Of a stretch of DNA of 64,000 nt, positions 53,572 through 61,784 are shown piece by piece. The position numbers and the translations under genes were made by a program. The notes below the pieces were generated by a model. It was not told where the DNA came from, did no database searches, and worked only from the letters and a program-made list of their open reading frames with translations. Position 1 is the first letter of the stretch, and each line of letters opens with the position of its first letter. The DNA is from Branchinecta lynchi (Eukaryota; Arthropoda; Branchiopoda; Anostraca; Branchinectidae), in contig JAKZAP010000009.1 in NCBI GenBank assembly GCA_023053575.1, forward strand, positions 11,575,869 to 11,639,868, in the 5' to 3' direction.

Positions 53572-55850
53572 GAGCTGGAAGCTCATATGGCACTTGCAAG
53601 GCTGGGTCAGAGGATTAAAGTATGAACTCGTCAATTCGTGGGTTTGTTCTGATCATCTGTAAGCAAAATCGATAAGAACGGTCATGGGTCCTTTGAAATC
53701 ACGAGAATGTATTGTTCGTAAAATCTATTTTATTTATGCATTTGGCCGTGATGATGCGCACTTTAAGGGCGCTAGAGATTCATCTGTAATGAACACTCCT
53801 GAAGCACAAATGATGATAAGCTCATTCGAATCAAGAAAATCTATAGTTTGCTCAAAATTATTGTTTGTATTTTAAGAAACTCAGTTGTAAGCAAAACCCG
53901 TGAGGCAAAAATGATCACGGGCCCTTGGGGATCATGAATATATATCGTTTGGTTAACGTATTTTTTTACTTTTCGGTTAGGAAACGCACTTTAAGGGTGC
54001 TAAAAATTAGTTTAACACCTTTGAGTTAAATGTAAACTTTGCATAAAAGCATTTTCTGTACTTTGTGCTTAGGATTAGTACTTTAAGGTTAGGATTAGTA
54101 CTTTAAGGGATGGTTGGATTGGTTGGATCTGAGAAGTGACAATTTCTGATCCAATCTTGTCAAGTTTCTAATGTTCAAGCCAAATTTCATCACCCTAGAA
54201 CATCTGGAATTACCTTCGATCACCGAAATTCCGGACCCCCACCCACCAACTCCCCTCACGGTGCCCGAACCCGGTCCGATTTTGTCACTGATGTATATAG
54301 TTCTTGTCCTTGTTCTTCCCACCAAGTTTCATCCCAATCGCTCCACTCTAAGCGAGTCACAAGATCCCCCCCCCCCCCCCCCACATTCATCGGATCCGGT
54401 CCGGACTTAAAACGGGACATCCGAGACATGAGGTCTTCCCAAAGATCATGTATCGTTAAGATCCGACCACTCGTTCAAGAGTTATACATACATCAAGATT
54501 CCAGATTTCCCCTCCCTCCACTCCCCCACGATGGTTGGGTCGGAGAACTGATTATTTCTAAACAATCCCGTCAAGTCTCTAATGTTCAAGCCAAGTTTCA
54601 TCGTCCTAGCACCTCTGGAAATACCTTCGATCGCGATAGCCCGATTTCCGGACCCCCCCCCTCTAACTCCCCCCACTGTGCCCAAATCCGATCCGGTTCT
54701 ATCACTGAGTATCTAGTTCTTGTGCTTGTCCTTCCCACCAAGTTTCATCCCAATCGCTCGACTGTAAGCGTGTCACAAGATTTCCGGTCCCACATTCATC
54801 GGATCCGGCTTTAAATGGGTCATTCAAGGCACGAGCTCTTTCCAAATATCAAGTTTCGTTAAGATCCGATCATCCGTTCCAATGTTATACATTCCTCAAG
54901 ATTCCGAATTCCCCCTCCTTCCACTCCCCCCACGGTGGTCGGATGGGGAAGTTGACTATTCCCAGGTTAATCTGGTCGGATCCTTGACTTGCCTGTCAAG
55001 TTTCATAGTCCTAGCCCACCTGGAAGTAACTTAACTCCGAATCATCGCAAACTCCGCAGAAAGCTTCAATGTCCACCGACAATTCTTTCCGTATCTTCCC
55101 TCTATCGTCCATCAGGCATACCTTTCCCGATTTTTAACCACGGTGAGTTCACTTTTCAAATATTTTGCGTCCGGCCGCCGCGTCCGAGAGCGAGAAGGCT
55201 GGATAAAGTCAACAAGTGCCAACAACAAAAAATCTAATTTCACGAGGAAAGAGTATAGGTATTTTCGAAAAAGATTTTTCTGCTCCGTTACTTCGTGAAA
55301 AGACCATTTTTTGACGGTGCAAAACGGACGGCTACATTCCTTCGAGCTTTTCGGTGCACGAATCCACAGTGCACGAATCCGGTCCGGTTCTGTCAATCAT
55401 GTACCTAGAGCTTGTGCTTGTTCCTCCCACCAAGTTTCATCCCGATCGTTCCACTCTAAGCGTGTCACATGATTTCCGGTCCACCCCCCTTCTACTCCCC
55501 CCCCCCCCACATTCATCGTATTCCGTCCGCATTTGAAATAGGACATACGAGACACGAGGCCTCTCCAAATATCAAGTCACTAAGATCCGATCACCCGTTC
55601 AAAAGTTATGCATGTCTCTAAACTGCGGATTCCGGCTCCCCTCCCTCCCCCCACGATGGTCGGATCGAGAAAGTGATTGTTTCCAAGTTAGTTTGGACGG
55701 GTCACTAATATGCCTGCCAAGTTTCATCGTTCTAGCACATCTGGAAGTACCCTAACTCGCAAACACCGGACTGACCTACCAACCGACAGACCGATGGAAA
55801 AGTGGTCGGATTATGGCGCTTGACCGGAAGGCAAGTGTCATAAAAACTGA
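53572..55850 (+). mobile_element. Element S6 (~280-bp repeat family)
   Basis: The left end is GAAGCTCATATGGCACTTGC. The unique 5' part is shared with S2. Then come degenerate ~280-bp units and a terminal GGCGCTTGACCGGAAGGCAAG hairpin-type tail at about 55816-55840. A 40-bp Penelope-like terminus (TTTGACGGTGCAAAACGG) lies at 55311-55350. Confidence 0.7.
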
Positions 55851-55857
55851 ACAAAAC

Positions 55858-55971
55858 ATCCATCAGCTTCGTAAAGCCGTTCAAACTGTACGAGAAATTA
55901 ACAATGCGATTCCTCATTCCACAAACTGGGACGGCTCAAAGAACAGAGTTGTCAACTCATAAACTTTGGAC
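55858..55971 (+). CDS. Coding-like stretch, unidentified
   Basis: Open for 38 codons to a TAA (fragments NIHQLRKAVQTVREINNA and STNWDGSKNRVVNS). The composition is protein-like and the stretch sits between two repeats inside the composite element. It may be the tail of a captured or transposon gene. No family recognised. Confidence 0.2.
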
Positions 55972-56000
55972 AGACAACCGACGAAAAAGAAACTTCCAGT

Positions 56001-57217
56001 AAAAACAAGACCAAAGGTTTCGATGGGATCCCAAAAATTCAATATCTGATCAAGACAACTGGGTCTTGTCTTAGCCAGATCCAGTCATCGCCAGACTCCT
56101 TGAATATTTTTACAATTAAAATTCAGAAACAGATTAAGGCCAAATAGCTAATCATCTGAGAAAAACTTCCTGCCACTACCGCCAATTTCCCGATTTCGGC
56201 CAAACTCCAGAACTAATTGTACGGCGAAAAAAACAAAGCTCAAAAATGAACTCAGGGTATCTTCTTTCCCCAATAATGAACATCTAATCAACTTCAAATA
56301 ATTTAACGTATAACAAATTTTCCGACTCCAGCCGGATTCCGGTCGAACTATATGTCCGGGTAAAATATGATTGTCACACACGGATTCAGCATATCTTCTT
56401 ACCCCTAGATCGGTTATCTAATCAAATATAAATAAAACTTTAACTTCTACCAATTTTCCGGTTTTGGCCGGATTCCGGGTGAACTACATGTCCGGATAGA
56501 AAATTGTTTTCACATAAGTGTTCAGCATGTTTTCTTGCCCTAAATCGAACATCTAAACAACTTCAACTTCAACTTTTAATTTTAACAAACTTTCCGGTTT
56601 GGGCCATATTCCGGGCGAACTACTTGTCCGTCGAGAAAATGGCTTTCACCATTGTGTTCAGCGTGTCTTCCTACCTTTAAATCGAACATCTAATCAACTT
56701 AAAAAAAAACTTTTACTTTTAACAAACTTTCCGGTTTGGGCCGGATTCCTGGCGAACTACATGTCCGTCGAAAAAATGGTTTTCACCATCGTCTTCAGCA
56801 TGTCTTCTTACCCCTAAATCAAACATCTAATCAACTTAAAATAAAACTTTTACTTTTAACAAACTTTCCGGTTTTGGCCGGATTCCGGGCGAACTACATG
56901 TTCGATGACAAAATGGTTTTCACCATCGTGTTCAGCATGTCTTCTTACCCCATAATCGACTATCACATTAGCTGTTTCAAAATATTTTTTTTGCCCCTTC
57001 ATTTGAAACCCCTCCCCCACCCCTAAATGTAGGGCTACAAAGCCCATCTACGAACTTGACTGGTCCGACGACCCAACGAATCCTCACACCAAGTTTCATC
57101 AAAATATCTCATTCCCTTCGACAGTTATCGTGCTTACAGACGGACGGACGGACGGACAGACGGACAACTTTTCGATGTCATAGGTATCCCTCCACTTACG
57201 TTTTGGGATCCCAAAAA
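56001..57217 (-). mobile_element. GGGATCCC-family element, copy C7
   Basis: Starts AAAAACAAGACCAAAGG, ends CGTTTTGGGATCCCAAAAA. Five ~137-bp units and a GGAC tract near 57140. Inverted relative to C8, which starts 380 bp downstream. Confidence 0.8.
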
Positions 57218-57364
57218 CTTGATGCATACGTATAGACTGAACTTATCCATTAATTTCCCTGACCTTCTGCAACTTTTTACGATTTTCCCTGACTTTTCCC
57301 TGATTTCCGTGACCAAAAAAAAATCCATGACTTTTCCATGATTTCCAGAGCCGCACGAACCCTG

Positions 57365-57597
57365 ACCAGGGTCTAAACCTCATTAAATATATTTTGGTTT
57401 AAATGTTCTGAGATTCCGAAATGTTTTACAGTTACTGTCAGTTGACAACCAAGACACAATCAAGAAACTTGAAAAACCATACACGGTATAACGCTTCTTG
57501 CACCCTGAGGACAGTGGGCTAAAGGCCTTTCTCTGCGACACAATCCTGGGCCACACACCTTCTGAGTGTTTGTCCCGGAAACACGACTGTGTGCCAT
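57365..57597. other. Intronic spacer, no gene
   Basis: Nothing recognised. Confidence 0.4.
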
Positions 57598-58748
57598 ATA
57601 CCTATGACATAGCAAAAGTTGTCCGTCTGTCCGTCCGTCTGTAAGCACGATAACTCTCGAAGGGAATGAGATATTTTGATGAAACTTGGTGTGAGGATTC
57701 GTTGGGTCGTCGGACCAGTCGAGTTCGTAGATGGGCTTTGTAGCCCTACATTTAGGGGTGGGGGAGGGGGTTCAAATTAAGGGGCAAACAAAATATTTTG
57801 AAACAGATAATGTGATAGTCGATTATGGGGTAAGAAGACATGCTGAGCACGATGGTGAAAACTATTTTGTCATCGGACTAGCAGTTCGCCCGGAATCCGG
57901 CCAAAACCGGAAAGTTTGTTAAAAGTAAAAGTTTTATTTGAAGTTAATTAGATGTTAGATATAGGGGTAGGAAGACATGCTGACGACGATGGTGAAAACC
58001 ATTTTCTCGACGGACAAGTAGTTCGCCCGGAATCCGGTCGAAACCGGAAAGTTTGTTAAAATTTGAAGTTTTATTTCGAGTTGATTAGATGTTCGATTTA
58101 GGGCAAGAAGACATGTTGAACACTTATGTGAAAACAATTTTCTACCCGGACATGTAGTTCGCCCTGAATCCGGCGAAAACAGGAAAGTTGGTTAAAAGTA
58201 AAAGTTTAATCTGAAGTTGATTAAATGTTTGATGTATGGGTAAAAAAGACATGCCGAACACGATGGTGAAAATCATTTTCTCGCTGGACAAATAGTTCGC
58301 CCGGAATCCTGCCAAAACCGGAAAATTTGTTAAAAGCAAAAGTTCGATTAGATGACAGATTAAGGGGTAAGAAGAGAGGCTGAGTCGGTTTATGACAATG
58401 ATTTTTTACCCGGACATATAATTATTCCGGAATCCGGTTGTAACCAGATTTTTTTTTAAGTCAAACTTTTATTCAAAGTGGATTAGATGTTCTTTATAAG
58501 GATAAGGAGATACGCTGGTTTTGTTTCTGTATTTTTTTTTTTACTGGACTAGTAGTTCGCTCGGAAATCGGCAGGAAGTCTCGGTCAGTATCGTCAAAAT
58601 AGATATGGCTTATAGAGGTATATCTGAACTTGGTTTTCACTGATGATTATCCTGTCCAAGACTGGATCTGGCGAAGACAAGACTTGATTGTCTGAATCAA
58701 ATATTAGATTTTTGGGATCCCATCGACACCTTTGGTCTTGTTTTTTTT
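57598..58748 (+). mobile_element. GGGATCCC-family element, copy C8 (left end missing)
   Basis: It begins at ATACCTATGACATAGC, lacking the terminal GGGATCCCAAAACG. The right end GGGATCCCATCGACACC ... GGTCTTG is intact. Wording is closest to C3. Confidence 0.8.
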
Positions 58749-59172
58749 GGTAATCTCAAATATCTGAAAATAAAAATAAAATTCATGTAAAATCTCAATA
58801 AATAGAAGTCCAGGCTTCTTTTCTTACCATTCTGGACAAAAAGCATCCTCAGTTTTAAGTCTGTATCATTGAAAAGGTAGTTAACTTTATTGTTTAGACA
58901 CTATTTTGCTGCTGAATTTGAATTCCCCATCAGAATCGAGCCACAAAATCGACAATCACCTCGCCAGTTATTTGTCAAATTTGACCCACAAAGCGAGCCA
59001 CGAAATTGGGAAACACACTTGTGGACCGCACAAAAGAACGCGGAAACACTCGTTTCGAGCCACAGTCGACCCACAAACTGTTTGTGGGAGCACGAAAAAC
59101 GCCTTAAGTCTACAGAGAAGAGTAGGTCTAAAGAGAGCTTCATCTCAAGCACTGACAAGATAGGCAACTTAC
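58749..59172. other. Intronic sequence with small palindromes
   Basis: GAGCCAC-type words recur (58938, 58990, 59057), and CCCACAAACTGTTTGTGGG at 59071-59089 is a perfect palindrome. No exon recognised. Confidence 0.4.
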
Positions 59173-59476
59173 TAATTGCTGGAATTGAGTTCATTCGGCC
59201 AATCCAGCTTTCCCGAAGTGACAACGCTGTCATACCATATGACTAAATTTCTTCCATTTTTGGATTTCAGAACACTTCTGAGTTTCTTCACAAAGTACAA
59301 TACTCCTTCAACAATCTTCTCAGTCATTCCATTTTCGATGTTAATCAGGTATCCTTCAAAACCATAATGTGCAGCAATCAAGGCCATATTTTCAGCTACC
59401 TTGTCTGCAACATCCAAGTCAGAAAAGATCCTCCTACAAATGACAGCTCCAGCTTCCCATTCTGTGATGAAAGTGC
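59173..59476 (-). CDS. ENGASE: ENGASE exon (GH85 catalytic part)
   Basis: This 304-bp exon encodes the catalytic core of endo-beta-N-acetylglucosaminidase. The minus strand reads GTFITEWEAGA, then AAHYGFEGYLINIENGM and LVIWYDSVVTSGKLDWPNEL. In GH85 enzymes the Asn-x-Glu pair supplies the residue that orients the substrate acetamido group and the general acid/base; here it is NIE within LINIEN. WYDSVV is the next conserved active-site strand. Borders: acceptor TTATTTCACAG just before 59476, donor AATTA|GTAAGT at 59173/59172. It begins with two bases of a codon and ends with two. The catalytic residues and both splice sites are intact, so the gene could still be functional. Upstream exons were not found before the window edge. 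Confidence 0.92.
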
Positions 59477-60311
59477 CTGTGAAATAATTCAGTTTAAAGT
59501 ACAATACAAGGGAGACCATTTTTGATCAGACATCAGATGACACTGACACCAAAGAATGCATTCCACTCTTCTGGCTAGGCTGGTCACTGACAGTGACAGT
59601 GACTTATTGACAATGACTCATAGCAAGAACAAATAAGAGCAGGAACTGCTGTCTCCCTATCTCTCGTCATACAATCAAGTCGAGTCGGCTCCCGAAGCAA
59701 ACGAGCGGAGGTGGAGCTTACCCGGGACATCAAAAGTCGTTACCTCTACAGAGAAGGTGTAAAGCAGTAAACCACCGAGGAAGAAAAATCGAATGGAGGC
59801 AGAAGTGATGAGCCTTTTCAGTTCACACTCGAATAGACGCGGAAACAGCGGTTGCCGGCTCACTGCCGGCTCACTGATTCAGACAAGCTTTCGGGGGTTG
59901 ACAAGAAAATTCAGAAGCAATTGAGAATATGTCGAAATATACAGAAGCTGCCATTTGATGCAAATCAGATATTACGAATGTGTCAAACCCTCTGGTAATT
60001 TAGTTAAAAGTACGACAAACTGTATATGGTAAAGTAAATTGAATATTTTTGGGGTCAATTCTACTAAGTGGTGTCAATATCAGAACAAGAAGAGATAAAT
60101 TTTTGCTCTCATCTGAGAATATCAGATGAAAACAAGCAGATTCTTAAAAAAAAAGGTCGTGTATCAAGTTTAGTAGGCTGAGTGGAAATGAACAGATATT
60201 ACGCAGATGGAACATTATATGGCTTCTACTGTGACAAACCAACCAGAAACTATTTTGAATTAAATTAAAAACTAGGACTCCTATGTGGATCCTAGACAAA
60301 CTAGAGCCCAT
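59477..60311. other. Probable intron, no exon assigned
   Basis: Upstream side of the ENGASE exon. Coding-like words occur on the plus strand (RRAEVEL-type near 59700, RYYADGTLYGFYCDKP near 60195) but without consistent borders. Confidence 0.35.
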
Positions 60312-60383
60312 ATGGCAAGGCCTCAGTACGAAAACCAAAGACTTTATTTGGTGGGAAAATACGCCGCTGACATCGAATTATTT
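60312..60383 (+). CDS. Possible exon, unidentified gene
   Basis: From ATG 60312 the frame reads MARPQYENQRLYLVGKYAAD and on to a strong donor, TATTT|GTAAGTATAG, at 60384. It is only 24 codons and has no family. It could be the first coding exon of a plus-strand gene or chance. Confidence 0.25.
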
Positions 60384-60593
60384 GTAAGTATAGTGAACTA
60401 AAAGACAAAAGAGATAGACCAGGTTGAGGTGAACTTTCGTCTTTCAATTAACTACTGAATAAAAATCTAAATCACTAAATCGAAATGTATACAATTATAA
60501 ATTTCAAAAAAAAAGAAGAAAAAACAACAAAGTAAACACTCACCTACTGGTATTACTTTGACTATTCCAGTCTACCACAAATCCCTGATTTTT

Positions 60594-60790
60594 GTATACC
60601 CTATGCCAAACGCTGGATACCCTACGCCAAACGCTGGATACCTGTTTGTAACCTAGCCCTGACCTACCACAATATAAAAGAGTTCTGGTTGGTTGATTTT
60701 TTAGGTTCGCCAAAATCATCAATATTTTACTGGGTTACAGTATCCAGCACCTGGCATAGTGTATTCAGCGTTAGGCATAGGGTATGCCAA
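60594..60790. mobile_element. Foldback repeat with ~50-bp arms
   Basis: The left arm (60594-60643) holds two tandem copies of CCTATGCCAAACGCTGGATA. The right arm (60738-60789) is its diverged reverse complement (GGCATAGTGTATTCAGCG ... GGGTATGCC). A small inverted-repeat element whose arms are themselves tandem repeats. Confidence 0.7.
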
Positions 60791-61312
60791 ACGATAGCAA
60801 AATCCGACGTCTGGTCCTCGCAAGCCTTAATTACGCTACTTTTAGTTTACACTCGTCGGACAAAGTTAAAACTACAAATGTTGAAACTTGTGAGTGTGCT
60901 TCATAATCCGGTTTTTTCATTGTATGGTTCTCCCAGAGACATGAAAAAGGATATGTCACAATCGATTTCAATGTCCATATTGATGGTAATTGTATAACAA
61001 AAGCGATTATGAATGACCATCATCAAGTTTGCTTTTACTTTTCTCATCACTATTCAGACACCTGCGTCGACTCAAACAAAATCAATGCAGTTTCTTTCCC
61101 GTGTGAACAGGTCAGAACATCCGCCTCGCCAGTGGTTACGTCGTTTACTTCGCAAATGACTTAAGTGTGTAACGACGGAGACCAAGGAGTATACACAGGC
61201 GACCAAGAAGGCTCTGTGTTAGCTCCACCTCCCCTCATTTTTGTCGGAACATTGTTAGTCTCTGGATGGACGAGAGACCATTGTTCTTGCTCTTATTTGT
61301 TCTTGCTCATAG
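60791..61312. other. No gene assigned
   Basis: A short plus frame ending near 60997 (NPVFSLYGSPRDMKKDM) is not supported by splice sites. Confidence 0.35.
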
Positions 61313-61421
61313 TGACTGTGGTGACTTAGTACATGTGTCAATCCAACCATACACTGCTGGAGATTCGCCAGAGGAGGACTCTATACCAGATGAAGAGAAG
61401 TCACAGATATATGGCTACTAG
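61313..61421 (+). CDS. Possible terminal exon, unidentified gene
   Basis: A good acceptor (TTCTTGCTCTTATTTGTTC ... TCATAG) ends at 61312. The following 109 bp read 36 codons to TAG: DCGDLVHVSIQPYTAGDSP, then an acidic EEDSIPDEEKSQIYGY. The composition, low repeat content and acceptor make a real last exon plausible. No family recognised; it may pair with the donor at 60383. Confidence 0.35.
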
Positions 61422-61780
61422 AGAGTGGCATTAACCCCTTTGATGCTTCACCACTGATGTAATCACAAGTTCAATGGAGGCAGCTGATGAACCTTAAAGG
61501 AGTTATATCATAAGCATTCTAGCACTTGCCACGTCCAGAACGCCCCCATCCAAGACCCAACATGAAGCCACGGCTTGATCTGACCGCTGGGTCATCTAGT
61601 GGCGCTGGTCGGAAGCGCCCCACATGGGGAGTATGGAATCATAGTTTGACTTGTGATCTAACAAAACGTTTTTATTGTAGCAGGCATATGGAAAAACTAG
61701 ATCAGAGTAAACAAACGCTGTAAATTATACTAAATTCTTTATAGGGGTTTCTTGAAGATTCTGAAACTGAGCTAAAAAGT
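61422..61780. other. No gene assigned
   Basis: A 65-codon plus frame at 61526-61723 has basic, Pro-rich composition and no family. Nothing else seen. Confidence 0.35.
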
Positions 61781-61784
61781 ATTT

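Larger units (their letters stand above)
53420..57364. mobile_element. Composite inverted-repeat element, 3.9 kb, TSD ACCAG
   Basis: The ends are CAGGGTTCGTGCG (53420-53432) and CGCACGAACCCTG (57352-57364), flanked by ACCAG (53415-53419 and 57365-57369). Both subterminal regions are rich in CCCTGACTTTTCCCTGA (53455-53520 and 57260-57310). Inside lie element S6, a small coding-like stretch at 55858-55971 and GGGATCCC copy C7. The whole sits in the ENGASE intron. It could be an hAT-like or other DNA transposon that collected insertions. No transposase is visible. Confidence 0.6.

Noticed and set aside
58901..59233. 110-codon frame overlapping the ENGASE exon end
   Set aside because: It reads through the ENGASE donor site in a different frame and into non-conserved intron.
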